DNA of 64,000 nt, taken from Paraburkholderia sp. PREW-6R. GTDB lineage: Bacteria; Pseudomonadota; Gammaproteobacteria; Burkholderiales; Burkholderiaceae. The stretch covers positions 1,984,001 to 2,048,000 of the forward strand of contig NZ_CP155074.1 of assembly GCF_039621805.1 (NCBI RefSeq), read 5' to 3'. Both the position numbers and the translations under genes were made by a program. This document shows, piece by piece, positions 9,614 through 18,512 of the stretch. Below the pieces are notes generated by a model. The model was not told where the DNA came from, did not search any database, and saw only the letters and a list, made by a program, of their open reading frames with translations. Within the stretch, counting starts at the first letter, position 1. Each line of letters begins with the position of its first letter.

Positions 9614-10681
9614 TTACAGCGCCGCCACCACTGCGTCGCCCATCGCGACTGTGCCGACCTGCTTGCAACCCGGCGTGAGAATGTCGCCCGTGCGATAGCC
9701 CTGTTCGAGCACTTTCTTCACTGCGACTTCAATACGATCAGCCTGTTCCGTCTTGTTCAGCGAATAGCGCAGCATCATCGCAGCCGACAGAATCGTAGCC
9801 AGCGGATTCGCGACACCCTTGCCGGCAATATCCGGCGCCGACCCGTGCGACGGCTCGTACAAGCCCTTGTTGTCCTTGTCCAGCGACGCCGACGGCAGCA
9901 TGCCGATCGAACCCGTCAGCATGGCGGCCTCGTCGGAAAGAATGTCGCCGAACATGTTGCCGGTGACGACCACGTCGAACGCTTTCGGCGCCTTGACCAG
10001 CTGCATTGCCGCATTGTCGACATACATGTGCGACAGCTCGACATCCGCATATTCCTTCGACACGTCGATCATGATGTCGCGCCAGAATTGCGACGTTTCG
10101 AGCACGTTGGCCTTATCCACGCTCGTCAGCTTCTTCTGACGCTTTTGCGCCGCCTGAAACGCGACGTGCGCGATGCGGCGCACTTCCGGCTCTGAATAGC
10201 GCATGGTGTCGAAGCCTTCCTTCGCGCCGGCAAACGGGCCGTCCGGCGCTTCACGCATGCCGCGCGGCGCGCCGAAGTAAATGTCGCCGTTCAGCTCGCG
10301 CACGATCAGGATGTCCAAGCCCGAAACGATATCCTCCTTCAGCGATGAAGCGCCCGTGAGTTGCGGATAGCAGATCGCCGGACGGAAGTTCGCGAACAGT
10401 TGCAGATGCTTGCGCAAACCGAGAATTGCCTGCTCCGGGCGCAGCGCGCGTTCGAGCGAGTCGTATTTCCAGTCGCCGACCGCGCCGAACAGGATCGCAT
10501 CCGCTTCTTTCGCAAGCGCCAGCGTGGAATCGGGCAGCGGGTGGCCCTTCGCTTCATAACCCGCGCCGCCGACCGGCGCTTCTTCGAGTTCGAACTTTTC
10601 GCCGAGCACGTTCAGAACCTTCACGGCTTCCTTGACGATTTCGGGACCGATGCCGTCGCCCGGCAACACTGCGATCTTCAT
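9614..10681 (-). CDS. leuB: 3-isopropylmalate dehydrogenase
   Basis: NAD-dependent oxidative decarboxylation of 3-isopropylmalate, third step of leucine synthesis. It has 355 residues. Visible motifs are the N-terminal LPGDGIGPE, the substrate-binding arginines in LRKHLQLFANFRPA, and the metal-binding/NAD segment GNMFGDILSDEAAMLTGSIG with HGSAPDIAGKG downstream. The isocitrate dehydrogenase-type fold is complete. It is the last gene of the leuC-leuD-leuB run, 87 bp after leuD. The ATG at 10681 fits the family start exactly. Confidence 0.98.
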   Translation of the reverse strand: MKIAVLPGDGIGPEIVKEAVKVLNVLGEKFELEEAPVGGAGYEAKGHPLPDSTLALAKEADAILFGAVGDWKYDSLERALRPEQAILGLRKHLQLFANFRPAICYPQLTGASSLKEDIVSGLDILIVRELNGDIYFGAPRGMREAPDGPFAGAKEGFDTMRYSEPEVRRIAHVAFQAAQKRQKKLTSVDKANVLETSQFWRDIMIDVSKEYADVELSHMYVDNAAMQLVKAPKAFDVVVTGNMFGDILSDEAAMLTGSIGMLPSASLDKDNKGLYEPSHGSAPDIAGKGVANPLATILSAAMMLRYSLNKTEQADRIEVAVKKVLEQGYRTGDILTPGCKQVGTVAMGDAVVAAL

Positions 10682-10768
10682 GCGAATTCCTTAATGATAT
10701 TTCTCAGGACTTTCAAGCTCGAACAGTCGAACAGGCCAGCATGCGCGCGGGCCCTCGACCCAACTGCT

Positions 10769-11422
10769 TCATCCGACAATGCGATGTGCCAGCCACGGCT
10801 GCTTCGTCATCCGCTCGGCTTCGAACTGGCGGATCTTGTCGGCGTGACGCAGTGTGAGGCCGATGTCGTCGAAACCGTTCAGCAGGCAGTACTTCCGAAA
10901 CGCCGCAACTTCAAACGGATACTCCGTGCCGCCGTCCGACGTGCGGACCACTTGCGCTTCCAGGTCGACGGTCAGCTTGAAACCACTGAACGCGTAAGTT
11001 TCGTTGAACAGATGATCGACTTGCTGTTCCGTCAACACGATGGGCAGCAGTCCGTTCTTGAAGCAGTTGTTATAGAAAATGTCAGCAAAGCTCGGCGCGA
11101 TGATCGCGCGAAAGCCGTACTGCTCGAGCGCCCACGGCGCGTGCTCGCGCGAACTGCCGCAACCGAAGTTCTTGCGCGCCAGCAGGATCGACGCGCCCTG
11201 ATAACGCGGCTGATTCAGCACGAAGTCCGGGTTCAGCGGACGCTTCGAATTATCCTGGCCGGGCTCGCCGTGGTCGAGGTAGCGCCATTCGTCAAACGCG
11301 TTTGGGCCGAAACCCGTCCGTTTGATCGACTTCAAAAACTGTTTTGGAATGATCGCGTCCGTGTCGACGTTTTCGCGATCAAGCGGCGCCACGACGCCGG
11401 TATGTACGATGAATTTTTCCAT
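10769..11422 (-). CDS. leuD: 3-isopropylmalate dehydratase small subunit
   Basis: Swivelling-domain subunit of isopropylmalate isomerase, partner of LeuC. It has 217 residues. The characteristic segments are DTDAIIPKQFLK near the N-terminus and NFGCGSSREHAPWAL in the middle, where the Ser-Arg pair faces the substrate. The start is the ATG at 11422 (MEKFIVHTG); the longer frame to 11494 adds nothing conserved. It is separated from leuC by the small entericidin-like gene. Confidence 0.97.
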   Translation of the reverse strand: MEKFIVHTGVVAPLDRENVDTDAIIPKQFLKSIKRTGFGPNAFDEWRYLDHGEPGQDNSKRPLNPDFVLNQPRYQGASILLARKNFGCGSSREHAPWALEQYGFRAIIAPSFADIFYNNCFKNGLLPIVLTEQQVDHLFNETYAFSGFKLTVDLEAQVVRTSDGGTEYPFEVAAFRKYCLLNGFDDIGLTLRHADKIRQFEAERMTKQPWLAHRIVG

Positions 11423-11508
11423 GACGCTTCTGCCTGTCTCAAGACCGGGCGATGCGCGTGGCGGCTGCATAGCCCCTCGCCGCATCGCCGGCAAAAATCG
11501 AAAACCGC

Positions 11509-11667
11509 TTATTTGTCAGCGTGGTTGCTGATCGAATTGCCGAGGTGCGACATGTCCTCGCCGAATCCGTGCACCGTGTTGCAACCGGCCAGACCGAGCA
11601 GTAGCCCGGTCAGGGTGCCGAGTGCGAAGCGGCGCAGTAGAGTGGTGCGATTCATGTTCTTCATCAT
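11509..11667 (-). CDS. Entericidin-like small lipoprotein
   Basis: A 52-residue protein in the 250-bp space between leuC and leuD. The N-terminus MMKNMNRTTLLRR is positively charged and is followed by a hydrophobic stretch ending in the lipobox LAGC, so the lipidated cysteine is C29. The mature 24 residues (NTVHGFGEDMSHLGNSISN...) resemble EcnA/EcnB entericidins, small membrane lipoproteins with the pattern NT-x-G-x-G-x-D. The start is the first of two tandem ATGs at 11667, only 5 bp after the leuC stop, so it is surely co-transcribed. Its role is not shown by the sequence; entericidins have been discussed as a toxin/antidote pair, but only one copy is here. Confidence 0.85.
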   Translation of the reverse strand: MMKNMNRTTLLRRFALGTLTGLLLGLAGCNTVHGFGEDMSHLGNSISNHADK

Positions 11668-11672
11668 GCGAT

Positions 11673-13082
11673 TTATCCAAGCTTGCGAATATCGACGAAA
11701 TGCCCTTCGATGGCCGCAGCCGCAGCCATCGCGGGGCTAACCAGGTGGGTACGGCCACCGGCGCCCTGACGACCTTCGAAATTGCGGTTCGACGTGGACG
11801 CGCAACGCTCACCCGGATCGAGCCGGTCGGCGTTCATCGCGAGACACATCGAGCAGCCGGGCTCACGCCATTCGAAACCGGCGTCGGTGAAAACCTTGTC
11901 GAGGCCTTCGCGTTCCGCCTGCGCCTTCACCAGCCCCGAACCCGGTACGACCATGGCAAGACGGATGTTCGGCGCGACGCGGCGGCCAAGTTTCTTCACG
12001 ACGTAAGCCGCGGCGCGAATGTCTTCAATGCGCGCGTTGGTGCACGACCCAATGAAGATTTTATCTGGCTTGATGGATTCAATCGGCGCATTCGGTTCGA
12101 GCGCCATGTATTTCAGTGCGCGCTCCATTGCGTCACGCTTGACCGGGTCTTTCTCGCGCTCGGGATCGGGCACGCGGCCGTCTACGGCAGTCACCATTTC
12201 CGGCGACGTGCCCCACGTGACCTGCGGCACGATTTCAGCGGCATTCAACTCGACCACGCGATCGAACTGCGCGCCGTCGTCGGACTTGAATTGCTTCCAG
12301 TACTCGACCGCGTGATCCCACTCGACGCCTTCCGGCGAAAACGGGCGGCCCTTCAGATAGTCGATCGTGGTGTCGTCCACGGCGACCATGCCGGCGCGCG
12401 CGCCGGCTTCGATCGCCATGTTGCAGACCGTCATGCGGCCCTCCATGGACAGCGCGCGAATGGTCGACCCGCCGAATTCGATGGCGTAGCCGGTGCCGCC
12501 TGCCGTGCCGATCTTGCCGATAATGGCGAGCACGATGTCTTTAGCAGTACAGCCGCGCGGCAGTTGACCCTCCACCTTCACGAGCATGTTCTTGCTCTTT
12601 TTCTGCAGCAGCGTTTGCGTGGCCAGCACGTGCTCGACTTCCGACGTTCCAATGCCGTGCGCCAGCGCGCCAAACGCGCCGTGCGTCGACGTATGCGAGT
12701 CGCCACAGACGATCGTCATGCCCGGCAGCGTAGCGCCCTGCTCCGGCCCGATGATATGCACGATGCCCTGACGCAGATCGTTCATCTTGAACTGCGTAAT
12801 GCCGTAGCTGTCGCAGTTCGAATCGAGCGTATCGACCTGCAGCTTCGACACCGGATCGGCAATCCCGTGGCTGCGGTCCGTGGTCGGCACGTTATGGTCC
12901 GACACGGCCAGGTTCGCGCTGATGCGCCATACCGGACGCTCGGCGAGCTTCAGCCCTTCGAACGCCTGGGGGCTCGTAACTTCGTGCAGCAGGTGGCGGT
13001 CGATGTAAAGAATCGTCGTACCGTCGTCTTCCGTGTGGACCACATGGGTGTTCCACAATTTGTCGTAAAGAGTCTGTGCCAT
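11673..13082 (-). CDS. leuC: 3-isopropylmalate dehydratase large subunit
   Basis: [4Fe-4S] large subunit of isopropylmalate isomerase, which converts 2- to 3-isopropylmalate. It has 469 residues. The cluster cysteines are seen in FIGSCTNARIED and in EPGCSMCLAMN; CGDSHTSTHGAFGALAHGIG and the C-terminal TSNRNFEGRQG are aconitase-superfamily signatures. The ATG at 13082 (MAQTLYDKLW) is the family start. It is the first gene of the leu run; the 317-bp gap before it contains the gltA terminator and presumably the leu promoter. Confidence 0.98.
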   Translation of the reverse strand: MAQTLYDKLWNTHVVHTEDDGTTILYIDRHLLHEVTSPQAFEGLKLAERPVWRISANLAVSDHNVPTTDRSHGIADPVSKLQVDTLDSNCDSYGITQFKMNDLRQGIVHIIGPEQGATLPGMTIVCGDSHTSTHGAFGALAHGIGTSEVEHVLATQTLLQKKSKNMLVKVEGQLPRGCTAKDIVLAIIGKIGTAGGTGYAIEFGGSTIRALSMEGRMTVCNMAIEAGARAGMVAVDDTTIDYLKGRPFSPEGVEWDHAVEYWKQFKSDDGAQFDRVVELNAAEIVPQVTWGTSPEMVTAVDGRVPDPEREKDPVKRDAMERALKYMALEPNAPIESIKPDKIFIGSCTNARIEDIRAAAYVVKKLGRRVAPNIRLAMVVPGSGLVKAQAEREGLDKVFTDAGFEWREPGCSMCLAMNADRLDPGERCASTSNRNFEGRQGAGGRTHLVSPAMAAAAAIEGHFVDIRKLG

Positions 13083-13399
13083 GGTATGCGGGGTAGTAAT
13101 GACTGAACTGCAGACTGAACTGCGGGCTGACCGTGTCGGTCGATTATGCCACGCGGCGGCTCGCTCCGGGTCTCCCCATCAGGGAAAAAACCGATAAAAA
13201 ACAGTGAGTTGGGTGGTAGTGCCGATACCTGTATGGGTGTTACCCGGCAAGGCATGACGTCCGTTTGTTTGCGGGTAAGCGCATAAAAGAAAACGCCCTG
13301 ACGGTTGACCCGTCAGGGCGTTTTACTTCACTCGGTCTACGTTCAAACGATGCGGTTGCAGCGCACATTGCCTGCCAGGGCGCCGCCAACAACCTCGAC
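13083..13399. other. Gap between gltA and leuC
   Basis: 317 bp. The gltA side holds the terminator at 13290-13324. The leuC side (13083-13280) should contain the leuC promoter, but I find no hexamer pair close to consensus, no leader peptide rich in leucine codons and no attenuator hairpin. I see no small gene. Confidence 0.5.
13290..13324 (-). terminator. Strong intrinsic terminator after gltA
   Basis: Perfect 15-bp stem, AAAACGCCCTGACGG at 13290-13304 paired with CCGTCAGGGCGTTTT at 13310-13324, with a 5-nt loop and A/T runs on both flanks. It lies 76 bp past the gltA stop on the minus strand and closes the sdh-gltA operon. The symmetry makes it bidirectional in principle. Confidence 0.92.
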
Positions 13400-14701
13400 T
13401 TAACGCTTGTCGATAGGCTTCGCTTCGCGTTCCGTGTCACCCACGAACAACTGACGCGGACGGCCAATCTTCTGTTCCGGATCGGCGATCATTTCATTCC
13501 ACTGCGCAATCCAGCCGACCGTACGCGCCATCGCAAAGATACACGTGAACATGGACGTCGGGATGCCCAGCGCGCGCTGCACGATGCCCGAATAGAAGTC
13601 GACGTTCGGGTACAGCTTGCGCGACACGAAGTATTCGTCTTCCAGTGCGATCTTTTCGAGCGCCATGGCCAGCTTGAACAGCGGGTCGTCGTGCAGACCC
13701 AGCTCTTCCAGCACTTCGTGGCAGGTTTCGCGCATGAGCTTCGCACGCGGATCGTAGTTCTTGTACACGCGGTGACCGAAGCCCATCAGCTTCACGCCCG
13801 AGTTCTTGTCCTTCACCTGCTTGATGAACTCGGGAATGTTGTCGACCGAGCCGATCTCTTCCAGCATGTTCAGCGCTGCTTCGTTCGCACCGCCGTGCGC
13901 CGGGCCCCACAGACAGGCGATACCCGCGGCGATACACGCGAACGGGTTCGCGCCCGACGAGCCGGCGAGACGCACCGTCGAGGTGGAAGCGTTCTGCTCG
14001 TGGTCTGCGTGCAGGATCAGGATACGGTCGAGCGCGCGCACCAGCACGTCGTTGACCTTGTACTCTTCGCACGGATTCGAGAACATCATGTGCATGAAGT
14101 TCGCGCTGTACGACAGGTCGTTCTTCGGGTACGCGAAGGGCTGGCCGATGCTGTACTTATACGCCATGGCCACGAGCGTCGGCAGCTTCGCGATCATGCG
14201 AATGGCCGACACTTCACGGTGGCGCGGATTGTTGATGTCGAGCGAGTCGTGATAGAACGCCGACAGCGCGCCGACTGCGGCGACCAGAATCGCCATCGGG
14301 TGTGCGTCGCGACGGAAGCCGCGGAAGAAGAAGTGCATTTGCTCATGCACCATCGTGTGGTTCGTGACAGTCTTCACGAACTCTTCTTTTTGCTGCACGT
14401 TCGGCAGTTCGCCCTTCAGGAGCAGGTAGCAGGTCTCGAGGAAGTCTGCGTTCTGCGCGAGGTTGTCGATCGGGTAGCCGCGGTACAGCAGCTCGCCCTT
14501 GTCACCGTCGATGTACGTGATCGCCGAGTTGCAAGCCGCCGTCGACATGAAGCCCGGGTCATACGTGAACTTGCCGGTTTGACCGTACAGTTTGCGGATG
14601 TCGATCACGTCCGGGCCGAGGGTGCCCTTGTAAATCGGCATTTCAACGCTCGGCGAATTGTCGCTGAACGATAGCGTGGCTTTAACATCTGACGGGGTCA
14701 T
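13400..14701 (-). CDS. gltA: Citrate synthase (type II)
   Basis: Condenses oxaloacetate with acetyl-CoA, entry step of the TCA cycle. It has 433 residues, the length of the NADH-sensitive hexameric Gram-negative type. The catalytic residues are in LHADHEQNASTSTVR, WGPAHGGANEAAL and MGFGHRVYKNYDPRA; GHRVY marks true citrate synthase, against GHPVY in the 2-methylcitrate synthase at 22,325. It lies 83 bp after sdhE and probably is the last gene of the sdhC-D-A-B-E-gltA operon. Confidence 0.98.
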   Translation of the reverse strand: MTPSDVKATLSFSDNSPSVEMPIYKGTLGPDVIDIRKLYGQTGKFTYDPGFMSTAACNSAITYIDGDKGELLYRGYPIDNLAQNADFLETCYLLLKGELPNVQQKEEFVKTVTNHTMVHEQMHFFFRGFRRDAHPMAILVAAVGALSAFYHDSLDINNPRHREVSAIRMIAKLPTLVAMAYKYSIGQPFAYPKNDLSYSANFMHMMFSNPCEEYKVNDVLVRALDRILILHADHEQNASTSTVRLAGSSGANPFACIAAGIACLWGPAHGGANEAALNMLEEIGSVDNIPEFIKQVKDKNSGVKLMGFGHRVYKNYDPRAKLMRETCHEVLEELGLHDDPLFKLAMALEKIALEDEYFVSRKLYPNVDFYSGIVQRALGIPTSMFTCIFAMARTVGWIAQWNEMIADPEQKIGRPRQLFVGDTEREAKPIDKR

Positions 14702-14784
14702 AGCACATCCTCAATCGAAGTATGGAAACAGGTTTTCGATAATTGCAGGCCTGGAACAGCGAACAGGCGGCGCGCTCAAGCCGG

Positions 14785-15057
14785 TCATGCGTTCCGCAGC
14801 AGCTCCAGCACCCGGATCATGTCCGGGCTGGCAAGTTCGCCTTCTGGTTCCTTGCGCGCAAGCAGCAAGTCCATCAGGTCGTTATCGCTCAGCTCGAGCA
14901 GGCGGGTAAGTGCACCCACGTCGGCGTCGCTGAGGTCATGCTCATATCGGCTGAAAAAACGTTCGAAGATCAGATCGTTTTCCAGCAGGCCGCGCCGCGC
15001 GCGCCAGCGAAGGCGAGCGCGGCGAAGAGGGTCGGACTGATGCGATGTTTCTTCCAT
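14785..15057 (-). CDS. sdhE: FAD assembly factor SdhE
   Basis: 90-residue helical protein needed for covalent attachment of FAD to SdhA. The family's key RGxxE motif is visible at about 22-26 (RRGLLEND). The rest matches the DUF339/Sdh5 pattern, with FFSRYEHDLSD and LLELSDNDLMDLLLAR. Its start follows the sdhB stop by one base, so translation is probably coupled. Its place directly behind the enzyme subunits agrees with the function. Confidence 0.94.
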   Translation of the reverse strand: MEETSHQSDPLRRARLRWRARRGLLENDLIFERFFSRYEHDLSDADVGALTRLLELSDNDLMDLLLARKEPEGELASPDMIRVLELLRNA

Positions 15058-15058
15058 C

Positions 15059-15763
15059 TCAGACCGCGCGGCGCACCATCAATTCCTTGATCTTGCCAAT
15101 CGCCTTGGTCGGGTTCAGGCCCTTCGGGCAAACGTCGACGCAATTCATAATGGTGTGGCAACGGAACAGACGGTACGGATCTTCCAGGTTGTCCAGACGC
15201 TCGCCCGTTGCCAGATCGCGGCTGTCCGCGATGAAGCGATAGGCCTGCAGCAGGCCGGCGGGGCCGACGAACTTGTCCGGATTCCACCAGAAGCTCGGGC
15301 ACGACGTCGAGCAGCTGGCGCACAGGATACATTCGTACAGACCGTCCAGCTCGTCGCGTTCTTCCGGCGACTGCAGACGTTCCCGCTCCGGCGGCGGCGT
15401 GTCGTTGATCAGATACGGCTTGATCGAGTGATACTGGTTGAAGAACTGCGTGAAGTCGCAGATCAGATCACGCACGACAGGCAGCCCCGGCAGCGGACGC
15501 AGCACGATCTTTTGCGGCAGATCGTTCAGGTTCGTGAGACACGCCAGACCGTTCTTGCCGTTGATGTTCATGGCGTCCGAACCGCACACGCCCTCACGGC
15601 ACGAGCGGCGGAACGACAACGTTTCGTCGACAGCCTTCAGTTTGACGAGTGCATCCAGCAGCATGCGTTCGTGCGAGTCGATTTCGATCTCATACGTTTG
15701 CATGCGCGGCGCCGCGTCCTTGTCAGGATCGTAGCGGTAGATTTCAAATGTACGCTTAGCCAT
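15059..15763 (-). CDS. sdhB: Succinate dehydrogenase iron-sulfur subunit
   Basis: Carries electrons from the SdhA flavin through [2Fe-2S], [4Fe-4S] and [3Fe-4S] clusters to quinone. It has 234 residues. The [2Fe-2S] ligands are C55, C60, D63 and C75 (SCREGVCGSDAMN ... NGLAC), with aspartate in the third place as in E. coli. CILCASCSTSCP and MNCVDVCPKG supply the other clusters. It lies 24 bp after sdhA. Confidence 0.98.
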   Translation of the reverse strand: MAKRTFEIYRYDPDKDAAPRMQTYEIEIDSHERMLLDALVKLKAVDETLSFRRSCREGVCGSDAMNINGKNGLACLTNLNDLPQKIVLRPLPGLPVVRDLICDFTQFFNQYHSIKPYLINDTPPPERERLQSPEERDELDGLYECILCASCSTSCPSFWWNPDKFVGPAGLLQAYRFIADSRDLATGERLDNLEDPYRLFRCHTIMNCVDVCPKGLNPTKAIGKIKELMVRRAV

Positions 15764-15787
15764 TTCTGAATTCCTTTGACTTGTGCC

Positions 15788-17563
15788 TTAGAAGGTCCGC
15801 GCCTTCGGCGGAACCGATTCGACTGTCAGCGGTTGCATGTGAACCGGCTTGTAGTCGAGGCGATCGCCTTCGCTGAACCACAGTGTATGGCGCAGCCAGT
15901 TTTCGTCGTCGCGATGTTCGAAGTCGTTCTGCGCGTGTGCACCACGGCTTTCTTTACGGGCTTCGGCGGAAACCATCGTGGCGCGTGCCACCTCGATCAG
16001 GTTCTCCACTTCCAGCGCTTCCACGCGGGCCGTGTTGAACACCTTCGACTTGTCTTTCAGGTGAATATGCTGGGCGCGTTCCGCCACTTCACGGATACGC
16101 TCGACGCCCTCGGCCAGCAGCTTCGACGTGCGGAACACGCCGGCATGGGCCTGCATCGTGGCGCGGATTTCGGCTGCGACGGTTTGCGAGTATTCGCCCG
16201 AAGAAGACCTTTCCAGCTTGTCCAGACGCGCCAGCGAGAAGTCGGCGGCGTCGGCCGGCAGCGGCTTGTGCTCTTTCAGGTCATTCACGTGCTTGACGAT
16301 GTGGTTGCCAGCCGCACGGCCGAACACCACGAGGTCGAGCAGCGAGTTCGTGCCGAGACGGTTCGCGCCGTGCACCGACACGCACGAGCATTCGCCCACT
16401 GCGTAGAAACCGTTGACGACTTCTTCGTGACCCCGCGCCGTACCCACCACCTGACCGTTGATGTTCGTGGGGATACCGCCCATCTGATAGTGGATGGTCG
16501 GCACAACCGGAATCGGCTCCTTGATACAGTCGACGTTCGCGAACTTCATCGCGATTTCGCGGATCGACGGCAGACGCTTCATGATCGTCTCCGCACCGAT
16601 GTGCGACAGGTCGAGCAGCACGTGATCCTTGTTCGGACCTACGCCACGGCCTTCCTTGATTTCCTGGTCCATCGAACGCGAAACAAAGTCGCGCGGCGCC
16701 AGATCCTTCAGCGTCGGCGCGTAGCGTTCCATGAAACGCTCGCCGTTCGAGTTGCGCAGAATGCCGCCTTCGCCACGCACGCCTTCGGTAATCAGCACGC
16801 CCGCGCCGGCCACGCCGGTCGGGTGGAATTGCCAGAATTCCATGTCTTGAAGCGCAATGCCCGAACGCGCGGCCATGCCCAGGCCGTCACCGGTATTGAT
16901 GAACGCGTTCGTGGATGCCGCGAAGATCCGGCCTGCGCCGCCCGTGGCGAACAGCGTGGTCTTGCCTTCGAGGATGTAGACGTCGCCGGTTTCCATTTCC
17001 AGCGCGGTCACGCCGAGCACGTCGCCGTCGGCGTCGCGGATCAGATCCAGCGCCATCCATTCGACGAAGAACTGCGTCTTGGCCTCGACGTTTTGCTGAT
17101 ACAGCGTGTGCAGCAGCGCGTGACCGGTACGGTCAGCAGCCGCGCAAGCGCGTTGCACCGGCTTTTCGCCGTAATTCGCGGTATGGCCGCCGAACGGGCG
17201 CTGGTAGATCGTGCCGTCGGCGTTACGGTCGAACGGCATGCCCATGTGTTCGAGTTCGTACACGGCGTTCGGTGCTTCGCGGCACATGAACTCGATCGCG
17301 TCCTGGTCGCCGAGCCAGTCGGAACCCTTGATCGTGTCGTAGAAGTGGTAATGCCAGTTGTCTTCGCTCATGTTACCGAGCGAGGCGCCGATTCCGCCCT
17401 GAGCCGCAACCGTGTGCGAGCGCGTGGGGAACACCTTGGACAGCACGCAAACCGACAGACCGGCGCGTGCGAGCTGCAGCGAAGCGCGCATTCCCGAGCC
17501 GCCTGCGCCGACGATAACCACGTCAAACTTGCGACGCGGCAGAGAATTTTTGATTGCAGCCAT
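15788..17563 (-). CDS. sdhA: Succinate dehydrogenase flavoprotein subunit
   Basis: Catalytic subunit oxidising succinate to fumarate at the inner face of the cytoplasmic membrane. It has 591 residues. The dinucleotide-binding GAGGSGMRA is at about 19-27, and the histidine for covalent FAD is H50 in RSHTVAAQGGIG. The substrate-site segments HPTGVAG and RLGTNSLLDLVVFGRAAG and the C-terminal arginine-rich HAQNDFEHRDDENWLRH are all present. It follows sdhD by 4 bp. Confidence 0.98.
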   Translation of the reverse strand: MAAIKNSLPRRKFDVVIVGAGGSGMRASLQLARAGLSVCVLSKVFPTRSHTVAAQGGIGASLGNMSEDNWHYHFYDTIKGSDWLGDQDAIEFMCREAPNAVYELEHMGMPFDRNADGTIYQRPFGGHTANYGEKPVQRACAAADRTGHALLHTLYQQNVEAKTQFFVEWMALDLIRDADGDVLGVTALEMETGDVYILEGKTTLFATGGAGRIFAASTNAFINTGDGLGMAARSGIALQDMEFWQFHPTGVAGAGVLITEGVRGEGGILRNSNGERFMERYAPTLKDLAPRDFVSRSMDQEIKEGRGVGPNKDHVLLDLSHIGAETIMKRLPSIREIAMKFANVDCIKEPIPVVPTIHYQMGGIPTNINGQVVGTARGHEEVVNGFYAVGECSCVSVHGANRLGTNSLLDLVVFGRAAGNHIVKHVNDLKEHKPLPADAADFSLARLDKLERSSSGEYSQTVAAEIRATMQAHAGVFRTSKLLAEGVERIREVAERAQHIHLKDKSKVFNTARVEALEVENLIEVARATMVSAEARKESRGAHAQNDFEHRDDENWLRHTLWFSEGDRLDYKPVHMQPLTVESVPPKARTF

Positions 17564-17567
17564 TCTT

Positions 17568-17936
17568 TTACACTCTCCAGAGAATCTGCGCAGCGTAGCC
17601 CGCGCTTGCGAGCAGCCAGACGATCGTCAGCGCCTGAAGTAACAGGCGCACGCCAACGGGCTTCACGTAGTCCATCCAGATGTCGCGCATACCGACCCAT
17701 GCGTGATAGAACAGCGCAAGCAGCGTGACGAAGGTGGCGAGCTTCATCCATTGCGTGGCGAAGATCGACGCCCAGCCTTCGTACGAGAAATCATGCGCGC
17801 CGAAGAACCAGGCGAGCAGGATGACCGTGTAGATCGCCATGATCGTGGCGGTCACGCGTTGCGCGAGCCAGTCGCGCAGACCGTAATGCGCGCCAACGAC
17901 GAGACGCTTCGAACCAATTCGGTTATGAGAGGACAT
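17568..17936 (-). CDS. sdhD: Succinate dehydrogenase membrane anchor subunit
   Basis: 122-residue membrane subunit that, with SdhC, binds heme b and ubiquinone. Three hydrophobic segments are visible (about 24-45, 57-78 and 95-118). The segment LFYHAWVGMRDIWMDYV holds the conserved histidine and the quinone-site aspartate-tyrosine pair. The N-terminus contains GLRDWLAQRVTA, typical of SdhD. It lies 3 bp after sdhC. Confidence 0.95.
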   Translation of the reverse strand: MSSHNRIGSKRLVVGAHYGLRDWLAQRVTATIMAIYTVILLAWFFGAHDFSYEGWASIFATQWMKLATFVTLLALFYHAWVGMRDIWMDYVKPVGVRLLLQALTIVWLLASAGYAAQILWRV

Positions 17937-17939
17937 TTA

Positions 17940-18356
17940 TTAGAATGCTCCGAACAGTTTTGCCGCGAATGCGATGGTGAGCAACGACGACACGACCATC
18001 ACCACGATGGAAGTCTGCTTGCCCTTTTCCTTCGTGACGGAATTGTGATTCGTGTCCATCAGCAGGTGACGCACGCCTGCGCAGAAGTGGAACAGGAAGG
18101 CCCACGCCAGAACGAGCGTGATGAGCTTGACGATGATGTTGGAGAGGAAACCTTTGAAGACTTCGAAACTCAATTCAGAAGTCAGGCTCTGATCGAAGAG
18201 GTACAGCAGGAACGGAAGAAAAACAAAAAGCAGACCACCGCTCACGCGATGAAGAATCGACACACGCCCCGCTAGCGGGAGACGGTATGCCGTCAATATC
18301 TGCCCGATACCGATGTTCCGGAATTCCGGCCTCGGTTTTTTTACGGCTTCAGCCAT
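17940..18356 (-). CDS. sdhC: Succinate dehydrogenase cytochrome b556 subunit
   Basis: 138-residue membrane subunit and first gene of the sdh operon. The N-terminus has RPLSPH-like signature material (AYRLPLAGRVSILHRVSGG), with the quinone-site serine/arginine region. The heme-ligand histidine lies in FHFCAGVRHLLMDTNH. Three TM helices are evident. The 156 bp between sdhC and gntR contain a TAAAAT element (minus strand, 18392-18397) that may be the -10 of the operon promoter, but its -35 is poor. Confidence 0.95.
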   Translation of the reverse strand: MAEAVKKPRPEFRNIGIGQILTAYRLPLAGRVSILHRVSGGLLFVFLPFLLYLFDQSLTSELSFEVFKGFLSNIIVKLITLVLAWAFLFHFCAGVRHLLMDTNHNSVTKEKGKQTSIVVMVVSSLLTIAFAAKLFGAF

Positions 18357-18512
18357 GCTAGACCCCTACTATGTAGTCACACTAATCCGCAATTTTAGCG
18401 CCTTTTTATATCGCGCTGCAGCGAAAACCACCACAGGTCCGCTGGAGCGTGCGTGATGAAGGCGCCTTCAAACAGGCGTGCGTGTGGGACGCAGCACCCT
18501 TTTCATCCTGTC

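Noticed and set aside
11516..11812. 98-codon minus-strand frame overlapping the leuC 3' end
   Set aside because: Out of frame with both leuC and the lipoprotein; the lipobox protein at 11509-11667 explains the region.
13083..13280. Leucine attenuator or leader peptide before leuC
   Set aside because: No run of leucine codons behind a start codon and no terminator/antiterminator pair toward leuC.
14702..14784. Separate promoter and terminator between sdhE and gltA
   Set aside because: 83 bp without hairpin or good hexamers; co-transcription with sdh is simpler, though not proven.
15776..17728. 650-codon plus-strand frame opposite sdhA
   Set aside because: Arg/His/Val-rich antisense shadow; sdhA on the other strand is unambiguous.
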